Assembly (NCBI RefSeq): GCF_000379525.1
Contig: NZ_KB902408.1
Location: 41,023-105,022, forward strand
Direction: 5' to 3'
Source of the DNA: Lamprocystis purpurea DSM 4197
GTDB taxonomy: Bacteria; Pseudomonadota; Gammaproteobacteria; Chromatiales; Chromatiaceae
DNA: 64,000 nucleotides
Shown here: positions 43,592 through 51,883 of the stretch, in pieces
Numbering within the stretch: position 1 is the first letter of the stretch
How the letters are laid out: each line of letters begins with the position of its first letter
Made by a program: the position numbers and the translations under genes
Notes under the pieces: generated by a model
Databases searched by the model: none
Seen by the model: the letters and a program-made list of their open reading frames with translations, nothing else
What the model was told of the DNA's origin: nothing

Positions 43592-43615
43592 AAAAGGCGG
43601 GAGTACCCGCCTTTT
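43592..43615 (+). terminator. intrinsic terminator of the small acidic protein gene
   Basis: Stem AAAAGGCGGG (43592-43601) and CCCGCCTTTT (43606-43615) with loop AGTA, giving a GC-rich stem followed by T residues. With the A-run at the 5' side it could act in both directions. Confidence 0.9.
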
Positions 43616-43685
43616 CTGCTGTTCTGAAGACACTTGATATCCCGGGAATCGAGCGTCGTCCGACGCTTGACCCGCTTGGTCTCCG

Positions 43686-44588
43686 ATGCCGTCATCGACT
43701 CCCGACCTGCCGTCCCCGGCCAGCCCGCCCGCGCGTCTGCGCGGCTTGCTCGCGGGCGACGCCTTCCTGACTATGCCCTGCTGTTTCGACGCGCTGTCGG
43801 CGCGGCTGATCGAGCAGGCGGGTTTTCCACTGACCTTCATGAGCGGGTTTGCCGTCTCGGCGGCGCGGCTGGGTCTACCCGACACCGGCCTCATCACCGT
43901 CACTGAAATGTTGGATCAGGGCCGTGCCATCTGCCAGGCGGTTGCGCTTCCGGTCATCGGTGACGGCGACACCGGCCACGGCAACCCGGCGAACGTGCGG
44001 CGGACCCTGGAACAGTTCGGTCTGGCCGGCTTTGCCGGGGTCATGATCGAGGATCAACTCGCCCCGAAGCGTTGCGGTCATACCGGCGTCAAAGAGGTCG
44101 TCGGGCGGCCTGCCGCGCTGGCCCGCATCCGCGCCGCGGTGGATGCCCGGGACGCCGGAGCCGGCTGCCTGATCCTGGCCCGCACCGATGCACGCAGCGC
44201 GCTGGGACTGGACGAGGCCATCTGGCGGATGCAGGCCTTTGCCGACCTGGGTGCCGACATCCTGTTCCTGGAAGCACCGCGCGATATCGCCGAGATGGCG
44301 CGGTTCTGCCGTGAGGTCCCCGGAATCAAAATGGCGAACATGCTCGAGGGCGGGATCACGCCGATACTCCCGCCGACGCGCCTGGCCGACCTGGGCTATC
44401 GCATTGCCGCCTATCCGCTGACACTGCTCGCCGCGGCCGTCGCGGCCATGCGCGACGCCTTGGGCGACCTGGCCGCCGGGCGCACCCCGCCGCGCCTCAC
44501 CGACTTCGCGACCCTGCGTGCTATGCTCGGGTTCGATGACTACGACCGGCTGCTCGCCGCCTATGCGGACCCCGACGGCGCGGTTTGA
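43686..44588 (+). CDS. isocitrate lyase/PEP mutase superfamily enzyme
   Basis: The 300-residue protein is a single TIM-barrel of the PEP mutase/isocitrate lyase superfamily. GDGDTGHGNPANV supplies metal-binding aspartates, MIEDQLAPKRCGHTGVKEVV is the active-site loop (usual K-(K/R)-C-G-H), ILARTDARS follows, and IKMANMLEGG is late in the barrel. The K-R-C-G-H sequence points to a lyase such as 2-methylisocitrate lyase, carboxyPEP mutase or oxaloacetate decarboxylase rather than PEP mutase. No propionate-cycle genes are adjacent, so the exact substrate is open. Confidence 0.85.
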   Translation: MPSSTPDLPSPASPPARLRGLLAGDAFLTMPCCFDALSARLIEQAGFPLTFMSGFAVSAARLGLPDTGLITVTEMLDQGRAICQAVALPVIGDGDTGHGNPANVRRTLEQFGLAGFAGVMIEDQLAPKRCGHTGVKEVVGRPAALARIRAAVDARDAGAGCLILARTDARSALGLDEAIWRMQAFADLGADILFLEAPRDIAEMARFCREVPGIKMANMLEGGITPILPPTRLADLGYRIAAYPLTLLAAAVAAMRDALGDLAAGRTPPRLTDFATLRAMLGFDDYDRLLAAYADPDGAV

Positions 44589-44611
44589 CCCGCAACCCGG
44601 AGCGGCCTGCC

Positions 44612-44926
44612 ATGGGTGACAAGAGCTATCTCAAAGACCTGATCCTGCTGCGAAATGATCCTTCCAAAGTGCCGCTGATCCGGGATCGGGCGCGGGCCGG
44701 GGAGATGGACGCCCAGTACGCCATGGGGCTCATCTACGCCGAGGGCCGCGGCGTGGAGATCGATCTGGCGCAGTCGCACTATTGGCTGTCGCTGGCCGTG
44801 GCCCAGGGTGACCGCGACGCCGAACAGTTGCGCATCATCGTCGGCAGCCAAATGACCGATGAAGAGTACGCGATCTCCAAACGGCTGCGCGCGGGACCGC
44901 TGTTGGGTGCGGTGAGGGCCGATTAG
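44612..44926 (+). CDS. Sel1-repeat protein
   Basis: The 104-residue protein contains one clear Sel1/TPR-like unit, GEMDAQYAMGLIYAEGRGVEIDLAQSHYWLSLAVAQGD, with a second partial helix. ATG 44612 has GGAG seven to eleven bases upstream and is preferred over TTG 44585. Sel1 repeats form scaffolds for protein contacts. It follows the isocitrate lyase-like gene by 23 bases, so it may be co-transcribed. Role unknown. Confidence 0.7.
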   Translation: MGDKSYLKDLILLRNDPSKVPLIRDRARAGEMDAQYAMGLIYAEGRGVEIDLAQSHYWLSLAVAQGDRDAEQLRIIVGSQMTDEEYAISKRLRAGPLLGAVRAD

Positions 44927-45074
44927 GCGATTGCCGACGGGTGTGGGCGACGGTGACTTGGATCCACGCGCGCAGCCCGCCCGGGCCGCATCCGCTCCTG
45001 TACCATAGAACGCAACCCCTGGCGGGCATCGCTCCGGTCGCAGCCCGCCGCACACACGCATCCAGGACCACACC

Positions 45075-46385
45075 ATGACGATCGACCCCGCGCAATGGCG
45101 GCGCTTCCAGCGCCTGCGGTGGAGTACCTACGCCATCCTGATCCTGGCCTATATGCTGGTGTACTTCCACCGCATGGCCCCAGGGGTCGTGACCAGTGAG
45201 CTGATGGCCACCTTCCAGACCAGCGGGGCGGCCCTGGGTTCGCTGGCGGCCATGTATTACTACATCTATACCGCCATGCAGATTCCCGCCGGGGTGCTGG
45301 CGGACACCCTGGGGGCACGCATCAGCGTCACCCTGGGATGCCTGATCGCCGGGGTCGGGTCGATCCTGTTCGGGTTGGCCGAGACCTTCGCGGTTGCGTC
45401 CAGCGGCCGGTTCCTGGTGGGGCTCGGCGTCTCGGTGGTCTTCGTCGGTCTGATGCGCTCCAACACCCAATGGTTCTCTGAACGCAATTTCGGGTTTCTC
45501 AGCGGCATCACCCTGCTGCTCGGGAATCTGGGCTCCATCCTGGCAGCCGGGCCCCTGGCGTTGCTGCTGGATGTCACTTCCTGGCGCGGGGTCTTCGTCG
45601 GCATCGGCGTGCTGTCGCTTTTGAATGCGCTGCTCACCTGGCTATTCGTGCGCAGCCGGCCGGAGGACGCGGGCTTGCCCTCGGTGCGGGAATTGGAGGG
45701 TCTGGTCTCGCACCCGGAGCGCCACCGTCACTGGGTGATCGATCTGCACGGGGTCTTCGTCACCCGTGCGGTCTGGCCCAGCTTCTTCCTCATGTTCGGA
45801 ATCACCGGCAGTTTCTTCGCCTTCGCCGGGCTTTGGGGCGTACCGCTGATGCGTGACACCTTCGGGCTGGACCGCACCGCCGCCTCGCTCTATACCACCG
45901 CGGCCCTGGCCGGATTCGCCCTGGGATGTCTGGCGATGGGGTCGCTGTCGGACTGGTTGGGGCGCCGCAAGCCGGTGCTGATCGGCACCACCGTACTCTC
46001 GGTGCTGGCCTGGCTGGCGCTGATTCTCCTGCCTTGGGGTCCGGGCTGGAGCGGTTTCCTGCTCTATGCCGTACTCGGGTTCTCCGGCGGGGGCTTCGTG
46101 GTGGGCTATGCCGCGGCCAAGGAAGTGGTTGCGCCCGGCGTCGCCGGCATGGCCATCGCGCTCGTCAACACCGGGCTCTTTCTGGGTGCGGCCATCATGC
46201 AGCCGGCCTTCGGCTGGGCCATGGATCTCACCTGGGACGGCACCCTGGTCGACGGCGTGCGCCGTTATGCCCTCGGCGACTACCACAACGGGCTCTGGCT
46301 CTCCGCCGGCTTCGCCCTGCTGGGTCTGATCGCGGCGCTCTTTGTGCGGGAGACGCGCTGCCGTAATTTGACGGTGGCAGGCTGA
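45075..46385 (+). CDS. MFS transporter
   Basis: The 436-residue protein has 12 hydrophobic segments and MFS signatures: YYYIYTAMQIPAGVLADTLGAR between helices 2 and 3, and GSLSDWLGRRKPVLIG between helices 8 and 9. The N-terminal helix reading LAYMLVYFHRMAPGVV resembles organic-anion or sugar-acid transporters of the GudP/NarK-like groups. It is single and divergent from nothing recognisable. Substrate is unknown. Confidence 0.88.
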   Translation: MTIDPAQWRRFQRLRWSTYAILILAYMLVYFHRMAPGVVTSELMATFQTSGAALGSLAAMYYYIYTAMQIPAGVLADTLGARISVTLGCLIAGVGSILFGLAETFAVASSGRFLVGLGVSVVFVGLMRSNTQWFSERNFGFLSGITLLLGNLGSILAAGPLALLLDVTSWRGVFVGIGVLSLLNALLTWLFVRSRPEDAGLPSVRELEGLVSHPERHRHWVIDLHGVFVTRAVWPSFFLMFGITGSFFAFAGLWGVPLMRDTFGLDRTAASLYTTAALAGFALGCLAMGSLSDWLGRRKPVLIGTTVLSVLAWLALILLPWGPGWSGFLLYAVLGFSGGGFVVGYAAAKEVVAPGVAGMAIALVNTGLFLGAAIMQPAFGWAMDLTWDGTLVDGVRRYALGDYHNGLWLSAGFALLGLIAALFVRETRCRNLTVAG

Positions 46386-46472
46386 GTCACAGGTCTTCAC
46401 TCATGACTGCCGCCGCCGGTATAGTGGACCCAAGAATCCATCCACACGAAGATACGGCGGGGTCCGGAACAG

Positions 46473-47204
46473 GTGCTGACAGGTGACATCAGGAATCAGG
46501 TCGATCTGCTCGGCAAGATCGCCTCCGCCGGTCAGAACGGCCAGTTCCGCACCCCGCGCCATGCCATCGGTCTCATGGTCGAGATGATGGAGCCGCAGCC
46601 GCGGGACCGCATCTGCGACCCGGCCGCCGGCACCTGCGGCTTCCTGGTGGCCGCCGGGGAGTATCTGCGCGAACACCATCAGGCACTGTGGCGGATGCTG
46701 GTGGAGGAGCACAAACTCGATGCCGTGGTGAAACTCCCCTCCGGCGTCTTTCGCCCCTATGCCGGCGTCTCCACCGCCATCCTGTGTTTCACCAAGACCG
46801 GCGTCGGCGGCACCGATCAGGTCTGGTTCTACGACGTGCAGGCCGACGGCTACTCGCTCGACGACAAGCGCAACCCGCTGCTGCCGGCCGAAAAGCTCGG
46901 TCCGACCCCCCGCGAGCCGCTGACGGATGAGGACCACGTCAAGAACAACCTGCCCGACGTCCTGCGGCGCTGGCGGGAGCGTGACGGAACCGAGCGCGAG
47001 CGCCCGCGCACGGCGCAGAGCTTCTGCGTACCCAAGGCCGAGATCGCCGCCGGCGGAACCTATGACCTGTCGCTCAATCGCTACCGGGAGGTGGAGCATG
47101 TGCAGGTGGAGCATGATGCGCCGGCCGATATCATTCGGGAGTTGCGGGAGATTGAGGCGGAGATTTCGACCGGGTTGACGCGGCTGGAGGAGATGCTGAA
47201 ATGA
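46473..47204 (+). pseudogene. hsdM: type I restriction-modification DNA methyltransferase (HsdM), 5'-truncated and internally deleted
   Basis: The 243-residue frame has the HsdM SAM site CDPAAGTCGFLVAAGEYL and, right after it, a jump to QALWRMLVEEHKLDAVVKLPSGVFRPYAGVSTAIL, which in intact HsdM lies some 130-150 residues later. The NPP(F/Y) catalytic motif IV is in the deleted part, and the N-terminal helical domain is missing too. The 3' end is normal, with an ATGA overlap at 47201 to what would be hsdS. This protein cannot methylate DNA. Confidence 0.85.
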
Positions 47205-47226
47205 GCGATCTATGCTCTCATTCCCA

Positions 47227-47761
47227 AGCGCCAGCCTCATCTTCTCGTTCCCACGCTCCAGCGTGGGAATGCAGTCCAGCCGCTCCAGCGGCCCGTCATT
47301 CGCATTCTGCCCGGCATCTGCTGAATGAGACGCGACGCTGGAGCGTCGGCACTTGCTCCCACGCTGGAGCGTGGGAGCCAGAAGCGGGTGTGAGCCGCCG
47401 TTCTCGTTCCCACGCGCCAACCTCATCTTCTCGTTCCCACGCTCCAGCGTGGGAATGCAGTGCGGCCGCTCCAGCGGCCCGTCATTCGCGTTCTGTTCGG
47501 CGTCTGCTGAATGAGACGCGACGCTGGAGCGTCGGGACTTGCTCCCACGCTGGAGCGTGGGAGCCAGAAGCGGGTGTGAGCCGCCGTTCTCATTCCCACG
47601 CGCCAGCCTCATCTTCTCGTTCCCACGCTCCAGCTTGGGAATGCAGTCCAGCCGCTCCAGCGGCCCGTCATTCGCATTCTGCCCGGCATCTGCGGGATAA
47701 GACGCGACGCTGGAGCGTCGGGACTTGCTCTCACGCTGGAGCGTGGGAGTGAGAAGAGAGG
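47227..47761. repeat. REP-B tandem array, 186-bp unit, almost three copies
   Basis: Units begin at 47241, 47427 and 47613. Each holds CCCACGCTCCAGCGTGGGAA, CCGCTCCAGCGGCC, CGACGCTGGAGCGTCG and CTCCCACGCTGGAGCGTGGG, that is four nested hairpins. The array sits between the hsdM stop with its overlapping ATG at 47201 and the present hsdS body at 47772. The 186-base period keeps an open frame that is a by-product, not a gene. Confidence 0.92.
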
Positions 47762-47771
47762 GGATGCTAGG

Positions 47772-48794
47772 ATGAAGAAGGTACCGCTAGGTGAGGTGAA
47801 GCCGTCGTGCGTTCCGAGTCTGAATCCGGAGGATTTTGAACTTTGGAGCATCCCTGCATTTGATAGTGGTCAACCAGAATGGCTAGTTGGTTCCGAGATC
47901 GGTTCTGCAAAGAAGTGCGTTGAACCGGAGGATGTTCTTCTTTCGCGCATCGTGCCCCACATTCGCCGCTCCTGGGTAGTTGGCCCCAAGTACGGTGCGC
48001 GTCAAATCGCTTCGGGCGAATGGATAATATTCCGAGGCTCGCGATTTTTCCCACCCTACCTGCGCCATGTCTTGATTTCAAATGATTTCCATGCCTGTTT
48101 TATGCAGACAGTTGCTGGTGTTGGGGCATCGCTTCTAAGGGCACGGCCTGAAGGCGTCAAGGAAATCGAAATCCCGCTCCCGTCTCTTCCCGAGCAAAAG
48201 CGCATCGCGGCAATCCTCGATCAGGCGGACAGCTTACGCTGCCTGCGAAAGCGTGCCATCGACCGCTTGAACAGCCTCGGGCAGGCGATTTTCTCTGAAA
48301 TGTTTGGCGATCCTGCGACCAATCAAAGAAATTGGCCTATTGGGAGGATCGACGACCTGACCGCGTCAACTCAATACGGAACCAGTGGCAAGGCAGGCGA
48401 TGCCGGTGCCTTTCCGATTCTACGCATGGGAAACATCAAGGAATCCGGCGCCTTCGATTATTCAAGGCTCAAGTATATTGACTTGCTTGCTCCGGACGTT
48501 GAAAAGTATACAGTGCGAGACGGCGATATTCTATTCAACCGAACAAACAGCCCCGACTTGGTCGGAAAAACAGGTGTGTATCGCGGAGACAAGGAATACG
48601 CATTTGCGGGCTATCTGGTAAGGCTGCGAACCAACGACCAAGCCGTTCCGGAATACATCGGAACATACTTGAACAGCCCCGTTGGTAAGAAGACTCTGCG
48701 TGGCATGTGCAAGGCCATTATCGGGATGGCAAACATCAACGCAAAGGAGTTGCGCACAATCCCCATACCTCTTGTCCCAATAGACCTGCTCTAG
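47772..48794 (+). pseudogene. hsdS: type I restriction specificity subunit (HsdS), C-terminus cut off by a repeat
   Basis: The 340-residue protein has two target recognition domains separated by the conserved helix LPSLPEQKRIAAILDQADSLRCLRKRAI (about residues 136-163). The second domain includes ILFNRTNSPDLVGKTGVY. It ends at IPIPLVPIDLL: an intact HsdS would go on into the second coiled-coil (P-P-L-x-x-Q-x-x-F...). The stop codon comes from a REP-B repeat starting at the same point. The N-terminus is also separated from hsdM by the repeat array. GC content is lower than in its neighbours, which suggests transfer. Confidence 0.85.
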
Positions 48795-48930
48795 CTCCCA
48801 CGCTCCAGCGTGGGAGCAAGTGGCGACGCTCCAGCGTCGCGTCATGAGAGACGAGACGCAATGCATACGGGCCGCTGGAGCGGCCGGACTGCATTCCCAC
48901 GCTGGAGCGTGGGAACGAGAAGTGGGTGGG
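48794..48930. repeat. REP-B repeat between hsdS and the RAYT gene
   Basis: CTCCCACGCTCCAGCGTGGG, GCGACGCTCCAGCGTCGC, GGCCGCTGGAGCGGCC and CCCACGCTGGAGCGTGGGAA in series. It supplies the stop of the truncated hsdS. Confidence 0.9.
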
Positions 48931-48961
48931 AACGAGAAGACGAAAAGAACGAGGTACGATC

Positions 48962-49492
48962 ATGGGCCGCGACCGCTATAAGTTCGGCGATTCCGCCGCG
49001 CCGCATTTTCTGACCTGCACCGCTCTGCAGTGGCTGCCGCTGTTCGCCCAACCGGCCAATGCCAAAATTCTTCTCGACTCGTTGCAATACCTGCAAGCGG
49101 AAGGCGGTCTGACAATCTACGGCTATGTGATTCTGGAGAACCACTGCCACCTGCTCGGCCGCTCGCGCGATATCGGCAAGACCATGGCGAGCTTCAAGTC
49201 CTTTACCGCTGGGCAGATCGTCAAGCGTTTGACCGAGCGTCATTCGCCGGTGCTGGAGTTGCTCGCTTTCCATAAGGCACGGCACAAGACGGATCGGGAG
49301 CATCAGGTGTGGCAGGAGGGGTCGCATCCGGAGCAGGTCGAGGGCGAGGCGATGATGTTGCAGAAGCTGGAATACATCCATAATAATCCGGTCGCGCGGG
49401 GGTATGTGGATGATCCGCTGCATTGGCGGTATTCGAGCGCGCGGAATTATGCCGGGCAGGCGGGGTTGATCGAGGTTGCGACGCAGTGGTGA
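48962..49492 (+). CDS. REP-associated tyrosine transposase (RAYT, TnpA_REP)
   Basis: The 176-residue protein is an HUH single-strand endonuclease of the Y1_Tnp/RAYT type. HFLTCTALQWLPLF is the N-terminal strand, YVILENHCHLL contains the H-x-H metal site, and EYIHNNPVARGYVDDP with YSSARNY is the C-terminal hallmark; the catalytic Tyr lies in the intervening helix region. ATG 48962 has GAGG upstream. REP-B palindromes lie within 35 bases on the left and 60 on the right, exactly the arrangement of RAYTs with their cognate REPs. All key residues visible are intact, so it may still be active. Confidence 0.93.
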   Translation: MGRDRYKFGDSAAPHFLTCTALQWLPLFAQPANAKILLDSLQYLQAEGGLTIYGYVILENHCHLLGRSRDIGKTMASFKSFTAGQIVKRLTERHSPVLELLAFHKARHKTDREHQVWQEGSHPEQVEGEAMMLQKLEYIHNNPVARGYVDDPLHWRYSSARNYAGQAGLIEVATQW

Positions 49493-49540
49493 TGGCCGTT
49501 GGGTTGACGAAGGACGCCCAACAATCAACTGGTTCGGTGC

Positions 49541-49933
49541 GTGCCCAGTCGGCTTGCTCTGGTTCCCGCGCTCCAGCGGCGCGTCATGAAGGATGAGACG
49601 CAATGCATACGGGCCGCTGGAACGGCCGGACTGCATTCCCACGCTGGAGCGTGGGAACGAGAAGACCGGGGCGAAACCCTTCACTTCGACACCCCTGGCG
49701 CCTTCTTCAGCAAGTTGACCGAGCGCCGATGGGCCTTGCTGCGGCTCCTGCAGGGGACGGAGGAGATGTCGGAGCGCGAGTTGGCGCGCCGAGCCGCTCG
49801 CGACGTGAAGCGCGTCCATGAAGACGTTGCCGCCCTCGCGGATTTGGGTCTGGTGGAACGGACGGAACGCGGCGGCATCGTCTGTCCCTTCGCCGACATC
49901 CATGTGGACATGCACCTGCGCGAGGCGGTGTAG
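49541..49933 (+). pseudogene. HVO_A0114-type HTH regulator, N-terminus replaced by REP-B sequence
   Basis: From about 49677 the frame encodes LHFDTPGAFFSKLTERRWALLRLLQG, ELARRAARDVKRVHEDVAAL and LGLVERTERGG with IHVDMHL at the end: the winged-helix domain of the HVO_A0114 family of antitoxin-like regulators. The preceding 45 codons are translated REP-B repeat (for example SHAGAWERED), so the original start has been lost. The frame is open only because REP-B has no stops in this phase. Confidence 0.7.
49550..49665. repeat. REP-B repeat downstream of the RAYT gene
   Basis: Contains GCGCTCCAGCGGCGCGTCAT, GGGCCGCTGGAACGGCCGG and CCCACGCTGGAGCGTGGGAA. It is the right-hand partner of 48794-48930 around the RAYT and fuses to the 5' end of the HTH gene. 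Confidence 0.88.
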
Positions 49934-49978
49934 GGCCAAGATCGCCGACTTATAATTCTGATAGCTTCCCTATGTGCT

Positions 49979-50070
49979 CCGGCTCCCACGCTCCAGCGTC
50001 GAGGCGCGATGCATATGGGCCGCTGGAGCGGCCAGACTGCATTCCCACGCTGGAGCGTGGGAACGAGAAG
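49979..50070. repeat. REP-B repeat at the 5' break of hsdR
   Basis: GGCTCCCACGCTCCAGCGTC, GGCCGCTGGAGCGGCC and CCCACGCTGGAGCGTGGGAA, ending one codon before HsdR homology begins. Confidence 0.9.
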
Positions 50071-51033
50071 ACCCTCGACAACTTCATTGTCCGGCCCAAG
50101 CGCCGATACGTCGAGAAGTACCAGGACAAGACGGCTTGGGATCGGCTGCCGCGCGAGGCGCGCGCCGAGCTGGCCGAGCATCTGGCTGGACTGCCGAGCG
50201 CCTTGGTGGATGACGACCTGGCGGCCAAACAGTTCGATCTGCTCGTGCTGATGACGCAACTCGCCGTGCTGCGTGCGGAGCGCGGCTTCGACAGCCTGCA
50301 GATGCGTATCCGGGGGATTGCGGCTCAGCTCGAAGCGCTTGGTAATGTGCCCATGGTGAAGGCGCAGTTGGAGTTCATTGCCGAGGTACAGACCGATGAC
50401 TATTGGCAGGACATTACAGCGGCGCTGCTGGAGCACCTGCGGCGCCGGCTGCGCGACCTGGTCAAACTGATCGAACCGCAGGAGCGCACGATTGTTTACA
50501 GCGACTTCGAGGATGAGATCGGTGAGGCGGTGGGGGTGTCCTTTCCGCACGTCGGCTACGGCACCGACAAGTCCCGATTCCTGCTGAAGGCCAGACACTT
50601 TCTGGCTCAGCACGGGGATCATCTCGCCATCATCAAGCTGCGGCGCAACGAGCAGCTCACCCCCTTGGATCTCACCGAACTGGAGCGCATCTTCGTGCAT
50701 GAGGGGATCGCGGGCGATGAGGACCTCGATCGCATTCGCGGAGAGGGCGGCATCGGCCTGTTCATCCGCTCACTGGTGGGTCTGGAGCGCGAGGCGGCCA
50801 AGGACGCTCTGGCGGGGTTCATGGTTGGACGGACCCTGACCGCCAATCAGATCGAATTCATCGATCTGATCCTGAATCACCTCACCGAGCACGGGGTCAT
50901 GAACCCGAAGCGGCTTTACGAGAGCCCCTTTACCGACTTAGACGATCAGGGGGTGGCCGGCGTCTTTTCGATGGAGGACGCACGGGTGCTGATCGATGTC
51001 TTGAGGGATGTGGGGAGCCGGGCGGCGGCTTGA
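50071..51033 (+). pseudogene. hsdR: type I restriction endonuclease HsdR, C-terminal third only
   Basis: The frame from about 50071 reads LDNFIVRPKRRYVEKY, AELAEHLAGLPSAL, KAQLEFIAEVQTDDYWQD, LEHLRRRLRDLVKLI, then FMVGRTLTANQIEFIDLI and LYESPFTDL: the EcoEI-type HsdR C-terminal domain that docks the motor subunit onto the methylase. The nuclease and DEAD-box helicase domains, about 600 residues, are absent. The upstream in-frame codons (from 49972) are REP-B sequence. The family C-terminus is intact, so the break is at the 5' side only. Confidence 0.85.
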
Positions 51034-51038
51034 GGGCT

Positions 51039-51133
51039 GTGGGAGCGGCGTCCCGCCGCGATGCGGTGTCGCGGTGATCTCGAACGCCGCGACTGCGCGC
51101 CGGGCCCCATCGCGGCGGGACGCCGCTCCCACA
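51039..51133. repeat. long inverted repeat (family C), left copy
   Basis: GTGGGAGCGGCGTCCCGCCG at one end and CGGCGGGACGCCGCTCCCAC at the other, with GGTGTCGCGGTGATCTCGAA between. The almost identical copy at 51700-51793 lies on the other side of the gene at 51233. Confidence 0.9.
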
Positions 51134-51232
51134 AGGTCCCGGCCGGACGTTCGGGGAAGGACCCAGGGTGCGACGTTCGGGTGCTGACAGGAACGTTGAT
51201 CACGGCCCCTCTTAACTTGATGTAATCGGAAA

Positions 51233-51673
51233 ATGGCAAACCACAACACTGACTATTCAAAGATTGAACCCTCGCATTTCTTCGGGAGTCCTGAAGAGAA
51301 GACGAAGTTCAACTGGTTCGCTTTCGAGCTGGCGTCGGAGATCGATCGCGCGGTTCCGAACCAGTTGAAGCGCTATCTGTCAACCAAGGGTTATACCAAG
51401 AAGATGTTCAATAAGTCCTGTATAACACTTGCAGTGTTACTGCAGGAAGTCGTTCTGAAAAAACTGAGAAACGAGATTCCGGACATGGAGATCAGCTATA
51501 CCGCAGTGGAACGCGCATTCCCGAGACTCAATGACGCGACCATCAATAGGCTATTGGATTGCACCGGTAAGGCGTGGGATAATTTGTTGAGCATCTGCGT
51601 GTCATGCCCATCGGCCTGTGTGTCGAACAAGGACGCCTATTGTGCCATGTTTGATGACAAAACTTACGACTGA
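51233..51673 (+). CDS. hypothetical protein with C-terminal Cys cluster
   Basis: The 146-residue protein is mostly helical, with FNWFAFELASEIDRAVPNQL near residue 24 and a C-terminal CVSCPSACVSNKDAYC motif (C-x2-C-x3-C-x7-C) that could bind zinc or an iron-sulfur cluster. Its base composition (about half GC) is far below the window average, which marks it as acquired DNA. Two family C inverted repeats in the same orientation bracket it. No family is recognised. Confidence 0.62.
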   Translation: MANHNTDYSKIEPSHFFGSPEEKTKFNWFAFELASEIDRAVPNQLKRYLSTKGYTKKMFNKSCITLAVLLQEVVLKKLRNEIPDMEISYTAVERAFPRLNDATINRLLDCTGKAWDNLLSICVSCPSACVSNKDAYCAMFDDKTYD

Positions 51674-51699
51674 AGATGACCGGACGATGAATGGTCCTC

Positions 51700-51793
51700 G
51701 TGGGAGCGGCGTCCCGCCGCGATGCGGTGCCGCGGTGATCTCGAACGCCGCGGCTGCGCGCCGGGCCCCATCGCGGCGGGACGCCGATCCCAC
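51700..51793. repeat. long inverted repeat (family C), right copy
   Basis: Same orientation and about 97 percent identical to 51039-51133, starting 27 bases after the stop of the 51233 gene. Immediately beyond, 51844-51865 (GGCCGGAACGATCATTCAGG) is a solo terminus of the modular palindromic family. Confidence 0.9.
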
Positions 51794-51883
51794 GGGGTCG
51801 CTGCGCGACTTTCACGGTAAGCCTCAACCTCCGGTTTTCTTCCGGCCGGAACGATCATTCAGGCCGTCGAGCGGGTACGCCGT

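Noticed and set aside
47201..47752. 183-codon plus-strand frame of repeated SHAPAWEC-like peptides
   Set aside because: It is translation of the 186-base REP-B array, open because the period is divisible by three; not treated as a gene.
47227..47761. Regular array examined as a CRISPR
   Set aside because: Units are directly tandem with no unique spacers, each made of several hairpins, and no cas gene is in the window.
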